Assembly: GCA_002432565.1 (NCBI GenBank) | Contig: DJFP01000114.1 | Coordinates: 4,628 to 20,949, forward strand | Reading direction: 5' to 3' | Length of the DNA stretch: 16,322 nucleotides | Origin: Flavobacteriales bacterium UBA5869 | GTDB taxonomy: Bacteria; Bacteroidota; Bacteroidia; Flavobacteriales_D; Crocinitomicaceae | Shown here: positions 1 through 6,758 of the stretch, piece after piece | How positions within the stretch are numbered: position 1 is the first letter of the stretch | Layout of the letters: the number at the start of each line of letters is the position of its first letter | Made by a program: the position numbers and the translations under genes | Notes under the pieces: generated by a model | The model's input: the letters and a program-made list of their open reading frames with translations, nothing else | The model's database searches: none | Told to the model about the DNA's origin: nothing

Positions 1-471
1 AACGTGTTTTACGACAATGACAGACCGCTTTACTGCAGTTTCGATTATACCGTAAATCCCAATAATACTTTCCATAATCCTTCAAACCCGGCGGAAAAGA
101 ATACCCGGAACGGGATCTTTATGTGGGGTGGGATCGGTGAATCGGTTAGCTACAATGTTTCGGAAGTACCGTATGTTTTGCTAACAAACTTTAGCGGCGG
201 TGGAAGCGGTGCTGTTCGTAATGTCAACATCGGTAACAATGTCATTCTGAAGTTTACTCAGTCTTCCTATGGAATAGCAAAGGGAACGGACAATCATATC
301 AACATGGGAGCCGGTGTCATATTCACATCTTATAAAGACGATGCCAATGGCGGCGATACCAACGGAGATGGAAATGCAAGTTCACCTGCTACCGGAGATT
401 GGGACGGTTTCTGGGATTATGCATCCAATTCCTGGGTTTCAGGATCCTATATTTTATATGCAGCACATTAA
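1..471 (+). CDS. C-terminal part of a beta-helix-like surface protein (partial, left edge)
   Basis: The frame is open from base 1, so the GTG at base 4 is not a credible start and the gene begins left of the window. About 156 residues are visible, rich in Gly, Asn, Ser and aromatic residues. They include a stretch resembling GVIFTSYKDDANGGDTNGDG followed by SPATGDWDGFW. This Asp/Gly/Asn-rich turn pattern is familiar from Bacteroidota extracellular proteins with right-handed parallel beta-helix repeats. The frame ends in a short beta-like tail (SGSYILYAAH) with no T9SS C-terminal sorting domain. Secretion is therefore likely but its route cannot be judged without the N-terminus. A GC-rich hairpin follows the stop. 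Function is unknown; adhesin, polysaccharide-active or structural surface protein are all possible. Confidence 0.7.
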   Translation, partial: NVFYDNDRPLYCSFDYTVNPNNTFHNPSNPAEKNTRNGIFMWGGIGESVSYNVSEVPYVLLTNFSGGGSGAVRNVNIGNNVILKFTQSSYGIAKGTDNHINMGAGVIFTSYKDDANGGDTNGDGNASSPATGDWDGFWDYASNSWVSGSYILYAAH

Positions 472-527
472 GAACCTATGACCCGATTCCCACTTTAGTT
501 TAAGTATAACGGTTAGGTAGCAGCGAG

Positions 528-570
528 CGGTCGGATTAGTGTAAGTGGTCCGGCCGTTTGTTATTTCTTT
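528..570 (+). terminator. Candidate terminator after the beta-helix-like gene
   Basis: CGGTCGGA (528-535) pairs with TCCGGCCG (549-556), with one G-T wobble and a 13-nt loop. A T-rich run (TTTGTTATTTCTTT) follows. It lies 57 bases after the stop of the gene at the left edge and just before the end of the convergent gene. The long loop and interrupted U-tract make it a moderate-quality terminator. Confidence 0.45.
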
Positions 571-1522
571 AGTTTTTTACCACACGCACCGTTTCTTTAA
601 ATTCTTTGGATTGAATAATGATGAGGTAGAGTCCGCTGTTCAGGTCATTCAGGTCAATTTGCAGGCGGAATGTGCCCTTGGAAACCTTCCCCGAATGGAT
701 TTCGCGGATAAACTTCCCACCGGCATCGTATAACCGGATATCCATGCGCTCTTTTTCCGGAACCTGGATTTCCAGTGTGGTACTTTCTATTGCAGGATTT
801 GGGAAGGTTAGTGCCCTGAATTCAGTCGGATAGGGAACACCGTTTTCATCCAGTTCCACATCTTTGGTGGTTTCTTCTAAAAATGTAGCATAGCTGATAG
901 AACCGATTCCACCGAGAATGTGTTCCTTAATAATTTCTTCTGCTTTTGGTTCCGGTGGCGGTGCTTGAACAAATGGCACGTAGTAAGCTCCTACAGTATA
1001 ATATTCCTCAGATTGTATGATTTCCGGAGGTGCGGGTTCCGAGATCGAATCAATTGCCGGTGCGGTCTCCATTTTATCCGTTTGTTCAGAAGCGATATTG
1101 TAGGCGATCTGCTGCACAGATTCGATTTTACGCTGGTCTCTTTCATCTTCACAGCTGAAAAGTGCCAGTCCGAAAACAATCAGCAATGCAGCTATAAATA
1201 ATTGCTGTGGATTACGTTTTTTATAAGAAAGCCAGGCTTTAAATTCTGCATTGAGTTCATCCTCCTGACGGGTGGTCATCCGCACACAAAGCGATTCACC
1301 GCTCAATTCCAGCAAAGTCGATTTGATCTCATGATTGGATTTAGTACTGAAATCATGCACGTGTTTAGCGCATTTCTGGCAGAAAGCTCCTTTTTCACTC
1401 GGAGTCATTCCGTTCCAATCTTCCGTACAAGGTGTTTGAATTCCGAAAGTTTTCATAGCAGCTGCATTTTGGTTTCTAAATTGTTGTCGGTAAGCAAGAT
1501 GCAATCTAAGATGGTTTTCCAT
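569..1522 (-). CDS. Cys-motif/TM protein with T9SS sorting domain
   Basis: 317 residues if the outer ATG is used. Residues 30-60 carry the Bacteroidota pattern PCxEDWxxMTPxEKGxFCxxCxKxVxDFS (C32, C48, C51). A fourth Cys, C79, lies in SLCVRMT. Residues 108-123 are a hydrophobic segment ending LALFSC, then acidic EDERD, which looks like a transmembrane helix or an internal lipobox (C124). Residues 125-235 are a low-complexity Pro/Glu-rich linker. Residues 238-317 form a type A T9SS sorting domain: it starts FPNPA, has the LYDAGGK core, and ends SGLYLIIIQS...VRVVKN. The four Cys may bind metal or be redox active in the cytoplasm. The inner ATG at 1456 (MKTFGIQTPC) is an attractive alternative start because the conserved domain begins right after it. 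No classical N-terminal signal peptide is present with either start. The biological role is unknown. Confidence 0.85.
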   Translation of the reverse strand: MENHLRLHLAYRQQFRNQNAAAMKTFGIQTPCTEDWNGMTPSEKGAFCQKCAKHVHDFSTKSNHEIKSTLLELSGESLCVRMTTRQEDELNAEFKAWLSYKKRNPQQLFIAALLIVFGLALFSCEDERDQRKIESVQQIAYNIASEQTDKMETAPAIDSISEPAPPEIIQSEEYYTVGAYYVPFVQAPPPEPKAEEIIKEHILGGIGSISYATFLEETTKDVELDENGVPYPTEFRALTFPNPAIESTTLEIQVPEKERMDIRLYDAGGKFIREIHSGKVSKGTFRLQIDLNDLNSGLYLIIIQSKEFKETVRVVKN

Positions 1523-1583
1523 AAATTTTCTTAAAAAGATTTAAAGTCCCGGGTATCATTGATTAAAATGTGGTGGAATAGAA

Positions 1584-1611
1584 TTGAAACGGACCTAAAA
1601 TGATATCTTTG
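1584..1611 (+). promoter_or_regulatory. Bacteroidota-type promoter of the DUF4293 gene
   Basis: TTG at 1584-1586, a 17-bp spacer, then TATCTTTG at 1604-1611 match the Bacteroidota -33/-7 consensus TTG...TAnnTTTG. Transcription would start near 1617. The upstream in-frame ATG at 1600 therefore lies inside the promoter, which decides the start at 1630. Confidence 0.7.
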
Positions 1612-1629
1612 AGGCAAATTGAGAAAAAC

Positions 1630-2094
1630 ATGATCCAGCGCATACAAACCGTTTACTTTTTATTGGCAACTCTATTGGTTGCGGCAACCCTTTTCGGAAC
1701 AGATCTGTTCGCTTACCACCAGGCAGATGATTTTCATGCAACAGCTTATAAATTGTTTAAAGGGGAGGATGTCTTTAAAAAAGTAGATTTCTGGATGCTT
1801 TCGGTTGTGCAGATTGTTTTTGCGTTGATGATTATATTCTCGTTCAAAATGCGCCACCGTCAGATTTTCTTAGGATGGATTTTACTGATACTGAATATTT
1901 TTAGTACTGTATGGATCGTTTTGGGTGCTGTAGTAGAGCCTTCACAGTGTACAACTTGCGGTGAAGCGGCAACAAATCTTTCTTTTGGTATTACATTCTA
2001 TTCGCATGCTATTGCGTTTGTTTTTGTGTTCTTAGGAATTCGCGGAGTTCGCAAAGACAAGAAGACGATTGATTCTTTGAATCGCTTGAGATAA
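1630..2094 (+). CDS. DUF4293 family membrane protein
   Basis: 154 residues starting MIQRIQTVYFLLA, the hallmark N-terminus of DUF4293, a Bacteroidota family of small integral membrane proteins with no established function. Four hydrophobic helices are visible, at about residues 5-25, 53-73, 79-101 and 119-137. A CTTC motif (C107, C110) lies in the loop between helices 3 and 4. The C-terminus is basic (VRKDKKTIDSLNRLR) and probably cytoplasmic. An in-frame ATG ten codons upstream (1600) overlaps the -7 element and is rejected. The A-rich leader GAGAAAAAC in place of a Shine-Dalgarno sequence is normal for the phylum. The gene stands alone, and its stop codon overlaps the first unit of the repeat array that borders the four-helix-bundle gene. 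Confidence 0.88.
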   Translation: MIQRIQTVYFLLATLLVAATLFGTDLFAYHQADDFHATAYKLFKGEDVFKKVDFWMLSVVQIVFALMIIFSFKMRHRQIFLGWILLILNIFSTVWIVLGAVVEPSQCTTCGEAATNLSFGITFYSHAIAFVFVFLGIRGVRKDKKTIDSLNRLR

Positions 2095-2127
2095 TTCCGA
2101 ATTCCGAGGTCCGAGTTCCGAATTTGA
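2093..2127 (+). repeat. Left array of degenerate 7-bp repeats
   Basis: Five consecutive 7-mers in one register. The first two are AATTCCG, the third AGGTCCG, the fourth AGTTCCG and the last the decayed AATTTGA. The first unit overlaps the TAA stop of the DUF4293 gene (2092-2094). Bases 2100-2124 pair with 2572-2596. Confidence 0.8.
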
Positions 2128-2157
2128 GAATTTGGTTAGTGGATCAATCACAGGTCT

Positions 2158-2514
2158 TTAGGATAATTTAAGCTCAGTAGTCTTAATGATTGCTGTTAGA
2201 ATTCTCAATAATTCATCACACTGTTTGGTTAATTTTTGAGAATCTTCTTGCTGTATGAAATCGGTAGCCTCAAGTAAATTCAACCAATACAATGTTTCAT
2301 TTGCTTCTTTCCTGGAAATTTGAAGTTTATGTATAAAGTCTTTGGTAGATTGTCCACGAGCTGCTTCAGAGACATTTGCTCCTATTGAAGTTCCTGAACG
2401 TAAGAGTTGTTTGGAAAGAACATACTCTCTTTTTTCATCTACTAAGTATTTATAGGTTTCTACAACCTGTATTGCAAATTCGAAACTCTTTTTTTGAATA
2501 ATGTTTTCCGCCAT
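2158..2514 (-). CDS. Four-helix-bundle protein (23S rRNA intervening-sequence protein / Avd-like family)
   Basis: 118 residues, highly alpha-helical, with the family pattern: KSFEFAIQVVETYKYL, then the conserved LRSGTSIGANVSEAARGQSTKDF (residues about 39-61), then ISRKEANETLYWLNLL, then a C-terminal helix. This matches the IVP (S23) four-helix-bundle family (TIGR02436/PF05635), usually 110-125 residues, so it appears full length. Members occur inside 23S rRNA intervening sequences. The related Avd protein binds reverse transcriptase in diversity-generating retroelements. Free-standing copies have no established function, but the basic surface suggests RNA or nucleic-acid binding. No rRNA or reverse transcriptase is nearby. 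It is transcribed against both neighbours and flanked by inverted repeat arrays. A weak TATTTTTT element 28 bases upstream could be its -7. The family call is confident; the role is not. Confidence 0.88.
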   Translation of the reverse strand: MAENIIQKKSFEFAIQVVETYKYLVDEKREYVLSKQLLRSGTSIGANVSEAARGQSTKDFIHKLQISRKEANETLYWLNLLEATDFIQQEDSQKLTKQCDELLRILTAIIKTTELKLS

Positions 2515-2568
2515 ATGAATAGTGTTTCTTATTAAGTTAAGAAAAAATATTCAGTTATTTATAAAATC

Positions 2569-2596
2569 CGGAATTCGTAATTCGGACCTCGTAATT
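2569..2596 (-). repeat. Right array of degenerate 7-bp repeats
   Basis: Read on the minus strand from 2596, the 7-mers are AATTACG, AGGTCCG, AATTACG, AATTCCG. They have the same register and unit as the left array but opposite orientation. The array ends 6 bp before the -7 element of uup, so it occupies the place of the -33 element. Confidence 0.8.
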
Positions 2597-2602
2597 ATAG
2601 TC

Positions 2603-2610
2603 TATCTTTG
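2603..2610 (+). promoter_or_regulatory. -7 element of uup promoter
   Basis: TATCTTTG matches TAnnTTTG and is identical to the element before the DUF4293 gene. No good -33 TTG is present; that region is filled by the right repeat array. The in-frame TTG at 2608 falls within this element, so the start at 2635 is preferred. Confidence 0.6.
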
Positions 2611-2634
2611 CACCTCAAAAAAAATCAAACAAAC

Positions 2635-4509
2635 ATGAATTTTCTTTCCGTTGAAAACCTGACGAAATCCTTCGGGGACCGCGTAATCTTTTCAGATATT
2701 ACTTTCGGGATTGACCAGGGAGATAAAGTGGCCATTGTGGCAAAGAACGGGAATGGTAAAACAACCTTGCTGCGTTGTTTGATGAACCTGGAACAAATTG
2801 ATTCGGGTCGTGTTGTTTACCGAAACGACCTGCGTGTAGCTTTTATGCAGCAAACGGAAAACCTGGATGATAACCATACGATCCTGGAAGCGGTTTTTTC
2901 ACACGATATGCCTGAGCTGCAAATCGTGAAGAAATACAACCAGGCATTGCGCGAAGGAAATGAAGAGGCAATTCATGCTTGTTATGAAGAACTGACAGAA
3001 CTGAATGCCTGGGACATGGAAGTGAAGGTGAACCAGATCCTTTCTGTACTGAAATTGAATGATACGAGTTTGCTGGTAGGAAGTCTCTCCGGGGGACAGA
3101 AGAAACGGGTAGCACTTGCCCAGGTTTTGGTTGCCGAAGCGGATTTTTTAATCCTGGATGAGCCAACCAACCATTTGGACCTCGACATGATCGAATGGCT
3201 GGAAGAATACTTGTCCAAATCCAAGTCTACGATCTTGATGGTGACTCACGACCGCTACTTCTTAGAAGTGGTTTGTGATACGATCTATGAATTGGAAGAC
3301 AAAACAATCTATAAATACAAAGGAAACTTTTCGTATTACCTGGAGAAAAAAGCGGAACGCCAGGAACAGCTTCAATCCACAATCGATAAAGCCAGAAATA
3401 CCTTCAAGAAAGAACTGGATTGGATCCGCAGACAACCGAAGGCTCGTGGTACGAAGCAAAAAGCACGTATTGAGAATTTCCAGGATGTTAAAAAAGTAGC
3501 CAGTCAGCGTATTGATGAAGACGAGATCGATATCCCCGTGAAAATGGAGCGTTTGGGTTCTAAAATCCTGGAATTGCATAAAATCGGGAAATCTTACGGG
3601 GATAAGATCATTTTGGATAATTTCTCCTACAACTTCCAGCGCAAGGAACGTTTGGGAATTGTGGGAAATAACGGAACGGGGAAATCGACCTTCCTGAATA
3701 TGATACAGGGCAGAGAAGAGGTTGATAAAGGAAAAGTAGTAACCGGGGAAACGGTTGTTTTTGGCTACTACAGCCAGGAACTGATCAAAGTGGATGAAGA
3801 CAAAAAAGTGATTGATGTGATCCGCGATATCGCCGAGTTCATTCCTCTGGAAAAAGGACGCCAGCTTTCCGCAGCTCAATTCCTGGAAAAATTCCTATTC
3901 CCGCGTCACATGCACTATAACTTTGTACACAAATTGAGTGGCGGAGAAAAACGCCGTTTGAAACTGATGACCGTTTTGATGGCCAACCCGAATTTCCTGA
4001 TCCTGGATGAGCCTACAAATGACCTGGACATCTTTGTAATGAGCGTTCTGGAAGACTACTTGAGAACGTTTGAAGGATGTTTGATCGTAGTTTCACACGA
4101 CCGTTATTTCATGGACAAAATGGTGGACCACCTCTTCGTCTTTGAAGGACAGGGAGCGATCAAAGATATCATCGGGAATTACACCGAATACCGAAAACAA
4201 ACTGCGGCGGATTACAAAAAAGAGAAGCAGGCAGATGATAAGCCGGTTGAAGTAGTGAAAGTGAAACAGATCTCAGAAGAAGCTCCGAAAGAGAAGCGCA
4301 AACTATCGTTTAAAGAAAAGAGTGAGTTCGATCAGATCGAGAAAGACCTGGAGCGCCTGGAAGAAGAAAAAATGAAATGGACGAATGTCCTTTCGGATGC
4401 CGGTGCAAGTACCGAACAATTGATGGAAGCCGGTGAGAAACTGAATTCCATTGTTTCTGAAATCGATGAAAAAACCGAGCGCTGGATAGAATTGTCGGAG
4501 TTTGCGTAG
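2635..4509 (+). CDS. uup: ABC-F ATPase, Uup-like
   Basis: 624 residues with two ABC domains and no membrane segment. Domain 1: Walker A AKNGNGKT (36-43), signature LSGGQ (151-155), Walker B LILDEP (172-177) followed by TNHLD, and H205. Domain 2: Walker A GNNGTGKS (344-351), signature LSGGE (434-438), Walker B LILDEP (455-460) followed by TNDLD, and H488. The linker holds the basic motif RRQPKARGTKQKARIENF (265-282), which in ABC-F proteins contacts the P-site tRNA region. Residues 560-624 form a coiled-coil C-terminal domain of the Uup type. ABC-F proteins act on ribosomes in the cytoplasm; Uup has been linked to relief of stalling and to replication-associated phenotypes. Walker A1 has Ala where Gly is usual, which I believe is common in this lineage. 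The start MNFLSVENL fits the family and lies 25 bp after the -7 element. A terminator follows. Confidence 0.93.
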   Translation: MNFLSVENLTKSFGDRVIFSDITFGIDQGDKVAIVAKNGNGKTTLLRCLMNLEQIDSGRVVYRNDLRVAFMQQTENLDDNHTILEAVFSHDMPELQIVKKYNQALREGNEEAIHACYEELTELNAWDMEVKVNQILSVLKLNDTSLLVGSLSGGQKKRVALAQVLVAEADFLILDEPTNHLDLDMIEWLEEYLSKSKSTILMVTHDRYFLEVVCDTIYELEDKTIYKYKGNFSYYLEKKAERQEQLQSTIDKARNTFKKELDWIRRQPKARGTKQKARIENFQDVKKVASQRIDEDEIDIPVKMERLGSKILELHKIGKSYGDKIILDNFSYNFQRKERLGIVGNNGTGKSTFLNMIQGREEVDKGKVVTGETVVFGYYSQELIKVDEDKKVIDVIRDIAEFIPLEKGRQLSAAQFLEKFLFPRHMHYNFVHKLSGGEKRRLKLMTVLMANPNFLILDEPTNDLDIFVMSVLEDYLRTFEGCLIVVSHDRYFMDKMVDHLFVFEGQGAIKDIIGNYTEYRKQTAADYKKEKQADDKPVEVVKVKQISEEAPKEKRKLSFKEKSEFDQIEKDLERLEEEKMKWTNVLSDAGASTEQLMEAGEKLNSIVSEIDEKTERWIELSEFA

Positions 4510-4564
4510 CACACCAGGAAGCTCGCGAAGAACAGATGATTATTTTTATTTCTTAAAATAGATG

Positions 4565-4588
4565 AATGGGGCAATTGTCCCATTTTTT
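4565..4588 (+). terminator. Rho-independent terminator of uup
   Basis: AATGGGGC (4565-4572) pairs with GTCCCATT (4577-4584), including one G-T wobble, around a 4-nt AATT loop. A run of six T (4583-4588) follows. It lies 56 bases after the uup stop and isolates it from the receptor gene. Confidence 0.8.
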
Positions 4589-4628
4589 GTATGTACGAAT
4601 CAAGCTTTTTGGAATTGTTTTAAAATAA

Positions 4629-4646
4629 TTTTAGACAAGACTAAAA
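4629..4646 (+). promoter_or_regulatory. Candidate metalloregulator operator before the TonB receptor
   Basis: Inverted repeat TTTTAG-ACAAGA-CTAAAA with six-base arms matching exactly. It ends 7 bp before the -7 element and covers the -33 position, so a bound protein would block transcription. The TTTAG...CTAAA form resembles sites of DtxR/MntR-type iron or manganese repressors, a family that often controls TonB receptors. The regulator is not in the window; the assignment is inference. Confidence 0.45.
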
Positions 4647-4653
4647 ATAGTTT

Positions 4654-4661
4654 TATATTTG
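4654..4661 (+). promoter_or_regulatory. -7 element of TonB receptor promoter
   Basis: TATATTTG matches TAnnTTTG. Transcription would start near 4668, giving a very short leader before the GTG at 4677. The in-frame TTG at 4659 lies within the element and is not a start. Confidence 0.6.
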
Positions 4662-4676
4662 CGTAAAATAATTTTT

Positions 4677-6758
4677 GTGAAGTATATACTTGTTTTCGGT
4701 TTTTGGGGAAGTTCATTTGTTACAATGAGTCAGAATCAGTACTCTGATTCCTTAAGAACACTTCCTGATTCGCTGAAAGAAATAGAGGAAATAACTGTTA
4801 CGGGAAGCCGTGTTGCTCAATCTAAAAAGAACAGCGTTATTTCCGTTTCTACCCTGGATCAAAAATTATTCAGAGCTATTTCCGCGTCATCTATTTCCGA
4901 TGCGCTCAAATTCTCTCCCGGTATCCGTATGGAAACAAATTGCCAGACTTGTAACTACACACAAGTAAGAATGAACGGTTTGGGAGGTTCTTATTCCCAG
5001 ATCCTGATCAATGGAAGGCCTTTATTTTCTTCCCTGATGGGTTTATATGGATTAGAACAAATTCCTACAAACATTGTAGACCGGATAGAAGTTGTAAACG
5101 GAGGCGGATCTGTTCTGTATGGTTCGAACGCCATTGCAGGAACAATCAACATCATTACCAAACACCCGGAATACAATTTTATCGAAGTTTCAGACAAGCT
5201 TTCCCTAATCCCGAACGGGCCGGTAGAACAGGCTTTTCAATTGAACGGAGGGTTTGTTTCCAAATCCAAAAAGAGCGGATTTTTATTCTCCGGGATGAAT
5301 AAATTCCGGGATGGGTACGACCGTAACGGAGATGGTTTTACGGAAATTCCAAGGGTAAACAATTCTTTGCTGGGAATCAATGCTTTCCGGAATATTGGCA
5401 GATCCGTTGAACTGCATGCTGATTTTTGGGTCCTTCATGAACAGCGGCAGGGAGGACAGTTTTGGAACGGAGATCCGCAGCAGGCGGATCAAAGTGAATT
5501 CAGAAATCAGATTACAAGCATCGGGCAGTTCTCCGGATTATGGAAATCACGCAATAAGAAATGGAATCTCCAGGCATATACCGGATATCAAAAAACAAAC
5601 AGGCATCACTATACAGGCCTGGACCATGCAGAGGCATGGGGAAAAACCAACAACATTACCTGGCAGTCGGGACTTCAATTCAATTTTACACAGCGCTTCG
5701 GGGAGAAGAGTAAATCGACCCTGGTTGGAGGTGTGGAGCATTATTATGACTTCATGCAGGACGAAATCCGGGGATACGATTATTACATCAATCAGCACAT
5801 TACGCAATTTGCAGGTTTCTTACAGGAACAATTGGATTTGGGTGAGCTTTGGTCATTTGTGGCAGGATTAAGAACAACCAACCATTCCAACCTTCAGAAC
5901 CTGATAGTGACTCCCAGAGCCGCAGTTTTGTTCAAAGCGAACGGGCAATGGCAGTTTCGCCTGTCTTATGGAAACGGCTTTAAAGCACCACAGGTCTTCG
6001 AAACAGATATGCACATTGCATTTGCGAACGGCGGAATTTCCCAGATTCGCGTAGATAAAGATTTGAAAAGCGAGAAATCACACGCTTATTCTGCACAGGT
6101 AAATTGGAATCGAAGAAGGAAGCGCATGTTGTATTCCTCCGAATTTACGTTTTTTCACACACAATTGCTTCATTCCTTTGTTTTGAACGAAATTCCGAGT
6201 GATGATCCGGACAAAACCCTGCTCTTGCGAACCAATGGTTCGAATGCGGAAGTAAGTGGTTTGAGTGAATCCGTTCGGGTACGCTGGGATAAGTATCTGC
6301 AGGTTGATGTGAATGTAACTTACCAGGAATCGCGTTTTACGGAAGCGCAGCAATGGTCGCTGGAAGTGGAACCGATTAAAGCTTTCCTGAGAACTCCGAA
6401 TTTATACGGTTCATCCACAATTTCTATTTTCCCGGAGGGAAGTTGGTCGGGTTCGGTAAGCTGCGTGTATACCGGAAGCATGCTGGTTCCGCATTTCGGA
6501 GGTGCTCCTGAATTGGACCACGATGTTATTCTGAAAACGAAATCCTTTTGGGATGTAGGAATCCGGGCAGAAAGAGCGATACACATCCATAAATTTGAAC
6601 AAACAGTAAGGATAGGAGCCGGAGTCCAAAACCTGTTTGACAGTTATCAAAGCGATTTCGACACCACCAAGTACCGAGACAGTAATTTCGTGTATGGTCC
6701 GCCAAAACCACGAACTGTTTTTGTGGATTTAAAATGGGTGATTGGAGGGAAACATTAA
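4677..6758 (+). CDS. TonB-dependent outer-membrane receptor
   Basis: 693 residues from the GTG chosen here. A short signal peptide is visible (KYILVFGFWGSSFVTMSQ). A TonB-box-like stretch EIEEITVTGSR lies near 36-45. The plug domain runs about 50-165 and closes with RIEVVNGGGSVLYGSNAIAG and TINIITK. The rest is an aromatic-rich beta-barrel ending with VQNLFDSY and PRTVFVDLKWVIGG. There is no N-terminal carboxypeptidase-like domain, so it is not SusC-type; it resembles the FepA/CirA/BtuB group. The plug contains an unusual NCQTC motif (C89, C92) before TQVRMNGLGG. The role is energy-dependent uptake of a scarce substrate such as a siderophore, heme or cobalamin; the sequence does not say which. 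The putative operator suggests metal control. No partner gene follows, and it overlaps the convergent phosphatase gene at TTAA. Confidence 0.9.
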   Translation: MKYILVFGFWGSSFVTMSQNQYSDSLRTLPDSLKEIEEITVTGSRVAQSKKNSVISVSTLDQKLFRAISASSISDALKFSPGIRMETNCQTCNYTQVRMNGLGGSYSQILINGRPLFSSLMGLYGLEQIPTNIVDRIEVVNGGGSVLYGSNAIAGTINIITKHPEYNFIEVSDKLSLIPNGPVEQAFQLNGGFVSKSKKSGFLFSGMNKFRDGYDRNGDGFTEIPRVNNSLLGINAFRNIGRSVELHADFWVLHEQRQGGQFWNGDPQQADQSEFRNQITSIGQFSGLWKSRNKKWNLQAYTGYQKTNRHHYTGLDHAEAWGKTNNITWQSGLQFNFTQRFGEKSKSTLVGGVEHYYDFMQDEIRGYDYYINQHITQFAGFLQEQLDLGELWSFVAGLRTTNHSNLQNLIVTPRAAVLFKANGQWQFRLSYGNGFKAPQVFETDMHIAFANGGISQIRVDKDLKSEKSHAYSAQVNWNRRRKRMLYSSEFTFFHTQLLHSFVLNEIPSDDPDKTLLLRTNGSNAEVSGLSESVRVRWDKYLQVDVNVTYQESRFTEAQQWSLEVEPIKAFLRTPNLYGSSTISIFPEGSWSGSVSCVYTGSMLVPHFGGAPELDHDVILKTKSFWDVGIRAERAIHIHKFEQTVRIGAGVQNLFDSYQSDFDTTKYRDSNFVYGPPKPRTVFVDLKWVIGGKH

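Larger units (their letters stand above)
2093..2596. mobile_element. Putative IVP cassette bounded by inverted 7-bp repeat arrays
   Basis: A roughly 500-bp unit between the DUF4293 stop and the uup promoter. It has a left repeat array, the minus-strand four-helix-bundle gene, and a right array in inverted orientation. The arms 2100-2124 and 2572-2596 are inverted copies that match at 22 of 25 positions by eye, so the whole unit could fold as a stem with the gene in the loop. The same design, a hairpin with an IVP gene inside, is known for intervening sequences in 23S rRNA genes. There is no transposase and no evident target-site duplication, so mobility is inference. The cassette sits neatly between two genes without disturbing either. 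Confidence 0.4.

Noticed and set aside
920..1534. Plus-strand frames opposite the T9SS-domain protein
   Set aside because: The minus-strand gene carries coherent domains over the same bases; the plus frames are Cys/Phe-rich without recognisable motifs.
1600..1629. Upstream ATG of the DUF4293 gene
   Set aside because: It lies within the -33/-7 promoter and before the expected transcription start; the family begins with MIQRIQT at 1630.
2158..2514. Diversity-generating retroelement accessory gene (avd)
   Set aside because: The family overlaps with Avd, but there is no reverse transcriptase, template repeat or variable-repeat target gene in the window.
2843..3879. Long open frames antisense to uup
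   Set aside because: They mirror the codon pattern of the real gene, lack promoter signals and show no recognisable domains; the sense gene has all ABC-F motifs.
2635..4509. Antibiotic-resistance ABC-F protein
   Set aside because: The Uup-type C-terminal coiled coil and the housekeeping-like setting favour Uup; nothing indicates a resistance subfamily.
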